Positions 1 to 5,746 of a stretch of 5,923 nt of DNA are shown here, one piece after another; position 1 is the stretch's first letter, and every line of letters starts with the position of its first letter. Under the pieces are notes generated by a model that did no database searches, was not told the DNA's origin, and saw only the letters and a list, made by a program, of their open reading frames with translations. This DNA is from Andeanibacterium sp036384795. Its GTDB lineage: Bacteria > Pseudomonadota > Alphaproteobacteria > Sphingomonadales > Sphingomonadaceae. Made by a program: the position numbers and the translations under genes. The stretch covers positions 1 to 5,923 of the forward strand of contig DASVLP010000047.1 in the NCBI GenBank assembly GCA_036384795.1, written 5' to 3'.

Positions 1-241
1 CAACAGCGGCAACGGAAACGGAAACGGGAACGGCAACAGCGGCAACGGAAACGGCAACGGCGGCAACGGCGGCAATGGGAACGGGAACAGCGGCAACGGG
101 AATAACGGAAACGGCGGCAACAGCGGCAACGGGAATAACGGGAACAACGGGAACAACGGGAACGGCAACGGAAACAGCGGCAACGGCAACAACGGTAACG
201 GGAACGGCAACAACGGGAACGGAAACGGCAACGGCAACGGC
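1..241 (+). repeat. Degenerate hexanucleotide AACGGN tandem repeat
   Basis: About 240 bases are built from AACGGN units, with scattered AGCGGC, AATAAC and AACAAC variants that keep the 3-base phase. It encodes the Asn-Gly tail of the partial gene. No base in the array breaks the reading frame. Such arrays can expand or contract by slippage in multiples of 3 or 6 and so change tail length without a frameshift. The left edge of the array is outside the window. Confidence 0.9.
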
Positions 242-253
242 AAAGGTCATTGA
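2..253 (+). CDS. C-terminal Asn-Gly-rich tail of an unidentified protein (partial, 5' end outside window)
   Basis: This is the last 83 codons of a gene that begins before the window and stops at TGA 251-253. The first 80 visible residues are only Asn, Gly and Ser, mostly alternating Asn-Gly with occasional Asn-Asn, Gly-Gly or Ser-Gly, and the chain ends Lys-Gly-His. The frame was chosen by its substitution pattern: Gly codons vary among GGC, GGA, GGG and GGT and Asn between AAC and AAT, so nearly all variation is silent here. The same changes would swap Ala, Glu, Gly and Val in the alternative open frame that ends at 302. A low-complexity tail like this suggests a flexible, probably extracytoplasmic segment. 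FecR-domain proteins often sit directly upstream of CHASE2 genes in related bacteria, so that is the best guess for the missing part, but no FecR sequence is visible. Frame is fairly sure; identity is a guess. Confidence 0.72.
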   Translation, partial: NSGNGNGNGNGNSGNGNGNGGNGGNGNGNSGNGNNGNGGNSGNGNNGNNGNNGNGNGNSGNGNNGNGNGNNGNGNGNGNGKGH

Positions 254-339
254 CCGCGCGCTGGAAAGCCCCATGGCTCGTTTGCAGCGCATTGTGGCCT
301 GACCGCGCGCGCGGCCGTTGATCGAACGTTAGGACGGCA

Positions 340-2679
340 ATGGTATCCGCGCTCCTCGTGCGAGGAAGGCGGATGCTGATTTTCGATTACTGCCGGTCTC
401 ACTGGCGCTGGTGGGCGCTGCTCGGCGCGCTCGCGCTGGGGGTGGCGACCGGCGCGCTCGGGGCGAACGCACCGGCCGAGCACCTGCTGCAGCAACTCGG
501 CTGGCGCCTCCACCAACGTCCCGCCAGCGGCAACCTGCATATCGTCGAGATCGACGCGCGCAGCATTGCGGCGATCGACCGGTGGCCCTGGCCGCGCTCG
601 AACTACGCCCAGGCGATCGACCAGCTGCGCCGCGCCCATGTCGCGTCGATCGCGTTCGACGTCGACTTCTCCTCGCGCTCGACCCCGGCCGAAGACGCGG
701 CCCTCGCCGGCGCCCTCGCGCGTGCCGGCGGCAAAGTCGTGCTGCCGACCTTCCGCCAGGCGGTCGGCGGCGGCCGCCGGGGGCGAACCGATTCGCTGGC
801 GATCCCGCAGCTGCGCGAAAACTCGATCGCGGCGGCGGTGAACATCCGCCCCGACGACGACGGCTACGTCCGCCGCGCGCCGCTGGGCGCGATCACCGAC
901 GGCACGCCGCGCCCGTCGCTCTCGGCGATCATCGCCGGGCAGGCGGGAACCGCGGGACAGGATTTTCCGGTCGATTTTTCGATCGATCCGTCATCGATCC
1001 CCCGGCACAGCTTCATCGACATCCGGCAGGGCGATTTCGATCCGTCCCAGCTCGCGGGCAAGAACGTCCTGATCGGCGCGACCGCGGTGGAAACCGGCGA
1101 TCGCTACGTCGTGCCGGTCTACGGCTCGATCCCGGGCGTGGTGCTGCAAGCGCTCGCGGCCGAAACCCTGATGCGCGGCCTGCCGGGCGAAACCGGCTGG
1201 CCGCTGGCGCTCATTCCCGCCCTCGCGCTTGCCTGGGCCATCGTCCGGACGCGCTCGCGCGCCGGCCTCGCGATCGGCGCGCTCGCCGCCCCGGCCTTGC
1301 TCTACGGCCTGGCATTCGCGGCCCAGGCGGGCTTTGGCCGCTATGTCGAGATCGTGCCGGCGATGATCGTCGTGTTTGCCGCCGCCGCAGCAGCGGCCGC
1401 GATGCAGCTGGCCGATGCCGCCCGCCGCCGGCGCCTTCACGATGCCGAGACCGGCCTGCCCAACCGCAGCGCGCTCGAGGAAGCGTTGCGGAGCGCCCCC
1501 CACGCCGGCATCGTCGCGGCGCGGATCGTCGAATTCGACAAGATCGCCGCGGCGCTCGGCCCGGCGGGCGCGGCCGAGGTGATCGGCCGGATCCGCGACC
1601 GGATCGCCCATCTGCAGGAAGATCCGGCGATCTACCGCGTCGAAGACCGCGTGCTGTGCTGGCGGTGCGACGACAAGGAGGATCTCGATCGGCGCCTCAC
1701 CACCTTGCGCGCGCTGATGCTGCAGCCGGTCGAGGTGCGCGGCCGCCGCGTCGACGCGACGATGGCGATCGGCTATGCCCGGGGCCAGGGCCACGATGCC
1801 GACCAGCTGGTGGCGAACGCCGCTTTTGCCGCCGCCAAGGCCCGCGCCGAAGGGACCGCGTGGCACGTCCACCACGCGCGCGACGAAGAGGAGATCGAGC
1901 GCGAGCTGTCGCTGCTGAGCGAACTCGACGAGGCGGTGGCCAACCGCCAGATCGAGGTCCTCTACCAGCCCAAGCACGACATCGCCCAAGGGCGCATCAC
2001 CAGCGTCGAGGCGCTGGTGCGCTGGCACCACCCGACGCGCGGGCTGGTGATGCCGGACTTGTTCATCCCGCTGGCCGAACAGAACGACCGCATCGCCGGG
2101 CTGACGCTGTACGTGGTCGAGCGCACGATCGCCGACCTCGCCGCATGGCACGCGGCAGGGCACGCCATCACCGGGGCGGTGAACGTTTCGGGCAAGCTGC
2201 TCAATTCCACGGTGTTCCTCGCCGACTTGCGCCGGCTGATCGAACAAAGCGCGGTCGATCCGGCAAACATCACCGTCGAGGTGACCGAATCGGCCGCGAT
2301 GCACGATCCCGAAGCGGCCGCGAGCGCGCTCGAATCGTTCCGCAAGCTCGGCGTCGGCATCTCGATGGACGATTACGGCACCGGCCATTCGACCCTCAGC
2401 TATCTGAAGCTGCTGCCGCTCAACGAGCTGAAGATCGACCGCTCGTTCGTCCAGCACGCGCACCTCAACCGTGGCGATGCGGTGCTGGTCCGCTCGACGA
2501 TCGATCTGGCGCACGACCTCGGCCTCAAGGTGGTGGCCGAAGGCGTCGAGGAACCGGGCTGCCTCGCCTACTTGCGCTCGATCGGCTGCGACATGGCGCA
2601 GGGCCACCTGATCAGCCGCCCGATCCCCGCGGCCGACCTGGTGCGCCGCCTGGGTGAGCAGGCGGCGCAGGCGGCATGA
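340..2679 (+). CDS. CHASE2 / degenerate GGDEF / EAL membrane c-di-GMP phosphodiesterase
   Basis: This 779-residue inner-membrane protein is predicted to hydrolyse cyclic di-GMP to pGpG in response to a periplasmic signal. A first membrane helix lies near residues 24-42. A CHASE2 sensor spans about 45-275, with the typical IDxxS (71-75), WPWPR (82-86) and FDVDF (106-110) motifs. Three more helices lie near 286-302, 307-328 and 336-358, the last with eight Ala in a row. A GGDEF-like domain (about 366-512) keeps a DAETGLPNR entry motif, but YRVEDRVLCW stands where the GGDEF signature should be, so cyclase activity is unlikely. The EAL domain (about 530-770) has EAL (557-559), Asn615, Glu647, Asp677-Asp678, Lys698, Asp700, Glu734 and Gln754, the full set expected of an active enzyme. 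The start at 340 has AGGA 5 nt upstream; ATG 373 (residue 12) is an equally good alternative. The protein is probably co-transcribed with the gene before it. The ligand is unknown. Confidence 0.93.
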   Translation: MVSALLVRGRRMLIFDYCRSHWRWWALLGALALGVATGALGANAPAEHLLQQLGWRLHQRPASGNLHIVEIDARSIAAIDRWPWPRSNYAQAIDQLRRAHVASIAFDVDFSSRSTPAEDAALAGALARAGGKVVLPTFRQAVGGGRRGRTDSLAIPQLRENSIAAAVNIRPDDDGYVRRAPLGAITDGTPRPSLSAIIAGQAGTAGQDFPVDFSIDPSSIPRHSFIDIRQGDFDPSQLAGKNVLIGATAVETGDRYVVPVYGSIPGVVLQALAAETLMRGLPGETGWPLALIPALALAWAIVRTRSRAGLAIGALAAPALLYGLAFAAQAGFGRYVEIVPAMIVVFAAAAAAAAMQLADAARRRRLHDAETGLPNRSALEEALRSAPHAGIVAARIVEFDKIAAALGPAGAAEVIGRIRDRIAHLQEDPAIYRVEDRVLCWRCDDKEDLDRRLTTLRALMLQPVEVRGRRVDATMAIGYARGQGHDADQLVANAAFAAAKARAEGTAWHVHHARDEEEIERELSLLSELDEAVANRQIEVLYQPKHDIAQGRITSVEALVRWHHPTRGLVMPDLFIPLAEQNDRIAGLTLYVVERTIADLAAWHAAGHAITGAVNVSGKLLNSTVFLADLRRLIEQSAVDPANITVEVTESAAMHDPEAAASALESFRKLGVGISMDDYGTGHSTLSYLKLLPLNELKIDRSFVQHAHLNRGDAVLVRSTIDLAHDLGLKVVAEGVEEPGCLAYLRSIGCDMAQGHLISRPIPAADLVRRLGEQAAQAA
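363..369 (+). promoter_or_regulatory. Alternative ribosome binding site for the EAL gene
   Basis: AGGAAGG lies just ahead of the in-frame ATG at 373-375, with about 6 nt from AGGA to the start. It is at least as strong as the AGGA at 331-334 that serves ATG 340. Starting at 373 would give a 768-residue protein beginning MLIFDYC, with the first membrane helix closer to the N-terminus. The sequence alone does not decide between the two starts. Confidence 0.45.
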
Positions 2680-2693
2680 TCCCGGCCGCTCAT

Positions 2694-2719
2694 GCCGGCG
2701 CCCTTTCGGCCGCGCCGGC
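2694..2719 (+). repeat. 8-bp GC-rich inverted repeat after the EAL gene
   Basis: GCCGGCGC (2694-2701) is mirrored by GCGCCGGC (2712-2719) around a 10-nt spacer, starting 15 nt after the EAL stop codon. No T-run follows, so it is not a classic intrinsic terminator. It could protect the 3' end of the transcript or assist the next hairpin downstream. In DNA this rich in GC, a stem of this size can also arise by chance. Confidence 0.4.
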
Positions 2720-2744
2720 GGGTGTGAAAATTCCATTGTAACGG

Positions 2745-2766
2745 CCCGGGCGCGCCCGGGTTTATC
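2745..2766 (+). terminator. Likely intrinsic terminator of the CHASE2-EAL gene
   Basis: CCCGGGCGCGCCCGGG (2745-2760) is a perfect 16-bp palindrome that can fold as a 6-bp C/G stem with a CGCG loop. It is followed at once by TTTATC. It lies 65 nt past the EAL stop codon. The T-tract is short and interrupted, so termination strength is uncertain. On the opposite strand no T-rich stretch follows, so it fits the + strand gene best. Confidence 0.55.
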
Positions 2767-2775
2767 AAACGCGGC

Positions 2776-2793
2776 CCCCTTGTCGAAAAGGGG
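2776..2793. repeat. 6-bp hairpin CCCCTT/AAGGGG
   Basis: CCCCTT (2776-2781) and AAGGGG (2788-2793) flank the 6-nt loop GTCGAA. It is the second of three closely spaced stem-loop candidates in the gap between convergent genes. Neither strand shows a clear T-tract after it. Function is unknown; it may be part of a bidirectional termination region. Confidence 0.35.
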
Positions 2794-2818
2794 TGCGCAT
2801 AATTGATCCCAACCGAAC

Positions 2819-2882
2819 TGGATAGCCGGCGGCACCCTTCAGTCATTCCCCAACACGACTAGCAGCCGGCTATCCATCTTTT
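2819..2882 (+). repeat. Perfect 12-bp inverted repeat with T-tract: terminator or small-RNA 3' end candidate
   Basis: TGGATAGCCGGC (2819-2830) is exactly mirrored by GCCGGCTATCCA (2865-2876), with a 34-nt spacer. TCTTTT follows at 2877-2882 on the + strand. The stem is long and mixed in base content, so chance is a poor explanation. The long spacer is unusual for a plain terminator. A -10-like CATAAT sits at 2798-2803, so a short RNA of roughly 70 nt starting near 2810 and ending in the T-tract is conceivable, but no good -35 stands 16-18 nt before it. It could also stop read-through from either convergent gene. No RNA family is recognised. Confidence 0.5.
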
Positions 2883-2905
2883 CGAACGTTCGCGCCCCTC
2901 CCGCC

Positions 2906-3592
2906 TCACGCCGCGGCGGGCAGCACCTTCAGGCGATAGCCGACCCCGGGCTCGGTCAGGATCAGCTGGGGCTCGGAGGGATCGTACTCGAGCTTCTGGC
3001 GCAGCAGCGCGACGTAACTGCGCAGATACTGGCCGTCCGCGTGGGGATCGTTCCAGCCGGCGATCAGCAGCTTGCGATGGGTGACGACTTGCCCCGCGTG
3101 CCGGCACAGCAGTTCGAGCAGCGCGAATTCCTTGGGCGAAAGCTTCACGTCCTCGCCCATCAGCGCGACCTCGCGGCGGGCGAAGTTGACCCGCAGCTGC
3201 TGCGAGACGAATTCCTCGTCGCGCGCCGCGCCGGCGGACTTGCGCCGCGCGGCCGCGCGCACCCGCGCGAGCAGCTCGTCGATCCCGAACGGCTTGTTCA
3301 CGTAGTCGTCCGCGCCTTCGTCGAGCGCGCGCACTTTCTCGGCTTCCAGGTGCCGCGCCGACAGCACGATGATCATCGCGTCCGACAGCTCCTTGAGCTT
3401 GCCGATGATCTCGATCCCGTCGGCATCGGGCAGGCCGAGATCGAGCAGCACCACGTCGAACTGCCCGCCTTCGGCCGCCGCCAGCGCCGCGGCCGCGGTT
3501 CCGGCCGACTCGATCTCCCAGCCCTGGGAGGTGAGCGCGGGAGCCAGCGCGGTGACGATCGCCGGTTCGTCGTCGACGATCAGGATCTTCAT
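2906..3592 (-). CDS. kdpE: KdpE-like OmpR/PhoB-family response regulator
   Basis: This 228-residue cytoplasmic DNA-binding regulator is the output half of a two-component pair. The receiver domain (about 1-115) has acidic Asp7-Asp8, the phosphorylated Asp51 within LLDLGLP, Ser78 and Lys100-Pro101, all in expected positions. A winged-helix DNA-binding domain fills about 128-224, with the KLSPKEFALLELL and GVGYRL signatures of the KdpE branch. Length matches E. coli KdpE closely. The start ATG (3592-3590) overlaps the kinase stop as ATGA. There is only a weak GGGA just upstream, so translation probably depends on ribosomes arriving from the kinase gene. In known systems KdpE turns on the KdpFABC potassium pump. 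No pump gene is visible, so the target here is open: it may act elsewhere in the genome or control something else. Confidence 0.9.
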   Translation of the reverse strand: MKILIVDDEPAIVTALAPALTSQGWEIESAGTAAAALAAAEGGQFDVVLLDLGLPDADGIEIIGKLKELSDAMIIVLSARHLEAEKVRALDEGADDYVNKPFGIDELLARVRAAARRKSAGAARDEEFVSQQLRVNFARREVALMGEDVKLSPKEFALLELLCRHAGQVVTHRKLLIAGWNDPHADGQYLRSYVALLRQKLEYDPSEPQLILTEPGVGYRLKVLPAAA

Positions 3593-5094
3593 TCCCACGC
3601 GCCGATCGTCAGGTGGCGTTCCGCGACCAGCGGCAGGCGCAAGCTCATGCAGGTGCCCACGCCGTCGCGGTAAGGGCTGCGGATCGCGATCTCGCCGCCG
3701 AACGCCTGGGCGAACCCTTGCGCGATGTGCAGCCCGAGCCCGTTGCCTTCGCGGTGCATCGACGAGCGGGCGCGATAGAACTTGTTGAACACCAGCGGCT
3801 GCTCCTCGGCCGGAATGCCCCGGCCGAAATCGATGACCTCGAGCACGCAGCTCTCCCCGTCCCTCGCCAGCCGGATGACGATCGGATCGTCCGTCGAGCC
3901 GTGGACGATGGCGTTGTCGATCAGGTTGAAGATCAATTGCTCGAGCATCGGCGGGTTGGCGCGCACCAGCGCGATGTCGAGCCTGATCTGCTTCTCGATC
4001 TCCTGGCCCGGATAGGCTTCGCGAACGGCCGCGAGCGCGACCCCGAGGATCTCGATCAGGTCGATGTCGATGAACAGGTTGGCCGGAATGCCCGACTGGA
4101 TCCGGCCCATGTCGAGCAGGTTGGCGGTATAGCGGTTGAGCTTGCGGCATTGCTCGCTGATCGTCGCCAGCATCTCGGCGCGCTGCCCGGCAGACAAGGT
4201 GTTCTCGAACGCGCGCAAGCTGGTCGCCGCAGCCTCGATCGCGGTGAGCGGCGTCCTCAGGTCGTGCGACACCGAAGACAGGATCGCGGTCTTGAGTTCT
4301 TCCGAGCGTTGGACCGCATGGCTTTCGGACAACTGTTCGAGCAGCAGGCAGCGGTCGACCGTGAGGCCGAGGATGTTGGCGACGCCCTGCAGGTCCGGTT
4401 CTTCCGCCCCCGCGTCCGCCTCGCCCAGCATGAAGCACGCCACGCCGATCTCGCCTTCGGCGCCGTTCAGCGAATAGGCCCGCGCGGCCTGACGCGTGGC
4501 GCGCGCGCCGTGGCGGCCCGCCGGGCCGTGGACCGGATCGAGCGAGCCGCGCTGTCCTTCGACCGAAACGAACGCGCCGTGCTTGAGCAAGTAGATCTCG
4601 AGGTCGAGGATGCGGCCGAACGGCAGGACCCCGCGGGCGATGCGGGCGACGTCGGACACGGTGATCGCCTGTTGCAGGCGCCCGCTCAGCCTCAGCAGCA
4701 GGGCGTTCTTGGCTTCCGCCGCGCGCGCCTGCCGCGCGCTGTCCTTGAGCCGCCCGGCGAGCGCGCCGGTCACGATCGCGCTGACGTTGAACGCGATGAG
4801 CGGGATCACCTCGTCGGCCGAGCCGGCGGTCAGCGTGAAGCGCGGCTCGCTGAGGAAGAAGTTGAACACGAACGAGGCGGCGATCGCCGCTGCGAGCCCG
4901 CGCGCGAGCCCCGAACGCGCGCCCACCGCCATCACGCCCACCAGATAGATCAGCGCGGCGCTGCGCGGGCGGTCATAGGCTTCGGCCAGCAGGCTGCCCA
5001 CCGTCGCCGCGATGAAGATCGCGACGTCGGCCAGCACGCTGCGCACGTTGCGCAGCCGCCTGACGGTCGCCGAATTTGCCGGAAAGGAGCCCAT
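3589..5094 (-). CDS. kdpD: KdpD-like sensor histidine kinase, short form (DUF4118-GAF-HisKA-HATPase)
   Basis: This 501-residue inner-membrane kinase should phosphorylate the regulator encoded directly after it. Four helices near residues 20-38, 45-59, 65-82 and 95-115 form the KdpD transmembrane unit (DUF4118), with the typical FVFNFFLSEPRF stretch at 75-86. A GAF-like region follows (about 140-255). The dimerisation domain carries the phospho-accepting His277 in SHDLRTPL. The ATPase domain has the N box (Asn390, Asn394), G1 (DFGRGI, 422-427), F box (FNKFY, 436-440) and G2 (GNGLGL, 450-455), so catalysis looks intact. Full KdpD is near 890 residues. The N-terminal ATP-binding KdpD domain and the Usp domain are missing, and queF occupies that position instead. 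Start ATG 5094 has AGGAG 4 nt upstream. It overlaps the regulator by 4 nt. The name kdpD reflects homology to the C-terminal half only; a role in potassium sensing is unproven. Confidence 0.9.
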   Translation of the reverse strand: MGSFPANSATVRRLRNVRSVLADVAIFIAATVGSLLAEAYDRPRSAALIYLVGVMAVGARSGLARGLAAAIAASFVFNFFLSEPRFTLTAGSADEVIPLIAFNVSAIVTGALAGRLKDSARQARAAEAKNALLLRLSGRLQQAITVSDVARIARGVLPFGRILDLEIYLLKHGAFVSVEGQRGSLDPVHGPAGRHGARATRQAARAYSLNGAEGEIGVACFMLGEADAGAEEPDLQGVANILGLTVDRCLLLEQLSESHAVQRSEELKTAILSSVSHDLRTPLTAIEAAATSLRAFENTLSAGQRAEMLATISEQCRKLNRYTANLLDMGRIQSGIPANLFIDIDLIEILGVALAAVREAYPGQEIEKQIRLDIALVRANPPMLEQLIFNLIDNAIVHGSTDDPIVIRLARDGESCVLEVIDFGRGIPAEEQPLVFNKFYRARSSMHREGNGLGLHIAQGFAQAFGGEIAIRSPYRDGVGTCMSLRLPLVAERHLTIGAWE

Positions 5095-5098
5095 CGTT

Positions 5099-5103
5099 CT
5101 CCT
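5099..5103 (-). promoter_or_regulatory. Ribosome binding site of the sensor kinase gene
   Basis: Read on the - strand, AGGAG lies 4 nt before ATG 5094. It supports the short form of the kinase as a true start rather than a fragment of a longer KdpD, because the strong site lies in the gap after queF. Confidence 0.7.
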
Positions 5104-5149
5104 ATAGCAGGCGATCGCGCGGTTGGGCCCTACGGAATTTGCACGGCGG

Positions 5150-5629
5150 TCAGCCCCGCCCGCGATAGGGCGAGACCTGCTGTTCGGGCACCCACAGCCC
5201 GTCGGGCGCGGCGCCGGTCTGCCAGAACACGTCGATCGGGATGCCGCCGCGCGGATACCAATAACCGCCGATCCTCAGCCAGATCGGGCGCATCTCTTCG
5301 GTCAGCCGCCGGCCGATGCCGACGGTGACCGCTTCGTGGAACCCGGGGTGATTGCGGAAGCTGCCGAGGAACAGCTTGAGGCTCTTCGATTCGACGATGG
5401 TTTCGCCCGGCGCATAGTCGATCACCAGGTGGGCGAAATCGGGCTGGCCGGTGACCGGGCACACGCTGGTGAACTCGGGCGCGGCGAAGCGCACCAGGTA
5501 CAGCGCGCCGGGATGCGGATTGGCCACGTAATCGAGCACCGCTTCCTCGGGCGAGGCGGGCAGCGTGCTGGGGCGGCCGAGATGGCGCGGGGGGTGCCGG
5601 TCGAAAGGGTCTTCGGCGTTGTCGGACAT
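5150..5629 (-). CDS. queF: QueF, NADPH-dependent 7-cyano-7-deazaguanine (preQ0) reductase
   Basis: This cytoplasmic enzyme reduces the nitrile of preQ0 to the amine preQ1, using two NADPH, in biosynthesis of the tRNA base queuosine. The 159-residue length matches the unimodular (YkvM-like) type rather than the roughly 280-residue E. coli type. The nucleophile Cys57 and acid Asp64 lie in TSVCPVTGQPDF. The ESKSLKLFLGSFRNH stretch (80-94) is the QueF signature for substrate and cofactor binding, and Glu99 in GFHE matches the conserved substrate-binding Glu. Cys-to-Asp and Cys-to-Glu spacings (7 and 42) agree with the B. subtilis enzyme. The start is ATG 5629; AGGGG lies only 2 nt upstream, a tight spacing. 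The gene is followed after 55 nt by the kinase gene on the same strand, so a shared transcript is possible, although no functional link is known. No preQ1 riboswitch was recognised in the leader. Confidence 0.95.
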   Translation of the reverse strand: MSDNAEDPFDRHPPRHLGRPSTLPASPEEAVLDYVANPHPGALYLVRFAAPEFTSVCPVTGQPDFAHLVIDYAPGETIVESKSLKLFLGSFRNHPGFHEAVTVGIGRRLTEEMRPIWLRIGGYWYPRGGIPIDVFWQTGAAPDGLWVPEQQVSPYRGRG

Positions 5630-5640
5630 GGCCCCTGATG

Positions 5641-5652
5641 GCGCGATCGCGC
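5641..5652. repeat. 12-bp perfect palindrome upstream of queF
   Basis: GCGCGATCGCGC reads the same on both strands and lies 12-23 nt before the queF start codon, just beyond its ribosome binding site. It could fold in the leader RNA or serve as a binding site. Short CG/GATC palindromes are also common by chance in DNA this rich in GC, so function is unproven. Confidence 0.35.
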
Positions 5653-5672
5653 GGCCGGCACAAGTCAGCCGT

Positions 5673-5700
5673 TTGACGCGCCCGATTCACCCGCTATTCA
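5673..5700 (+). promoter_or_regulatory. Candidate housekeeping-sigma promoter for the exported-protein gene
   Basis: TTGACG (5673-5678) is followed after 16 nt by TATTCA (5695-5700), the second element inside GCTATTC. The -35 is close to consensus and the GCTA start of the -10 resembles alphaproteobacterial housekeeping promoters, but the rest of the -10 is poor. It points toward the gene starting at 5747, giving an untranslated leader of roughly 40 nt. A queF promoter on the other strand was not recognised. Confidence 0.4.
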
Positions 5701-5746
5701 GCCGGGCGCTGCGCTAGAGCCGCACAGACCGGGTATAGACGGGGAC

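Noticed and set aside
75..302. Open frame rich in Thr, Ala and Glu across the repeat array
   Set aside because: In this frame the repeat's base changes fall on second codon positions and would alter amino acids each time, while they are silent in the Asn-Gly frame.
411..2657. 748-residue open frame overlapping the EAL gene on the same strand
   Set aside because: Its product is an Arg/Pro/Ala-rich low-complexity string with no domain, a usual by-product of GC-rich codon use, and the EAL frame has clear domains throughout.
991..2835. 614-residue open frame antisense to the EAL gene
   Set aside because: The sequence is Arg/Asp/His-rich with no motif and mirrors the codon pattern of the real gene opposite.
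2819..2876. Inverted repeat read as transposon ends or an integron attC site
   Set aside because: There is no target duplication, no transposase, and no attC core sites at the ends; the spacer is only 34 nt.
323..2890. Shared TCGAACGTT upstream of the EAL gene and after kdpE
   Set aside because: A 9-base match between two places in 6 kb is expected many times by chance, and the two settings differ.
3613..5328. 571-residue open frame antisense to the kinase gene
   Set aside because: No domain, biased composition, and it covers two convincing genes on the other strand.
5630..5746. preQ1 riboswitch in the queF leader
   Set aside because: The leader is GC-rich and lacks the A-rich tail and hairpin layout of preQ1 aptamers; queF in proteobacteria is often without one.
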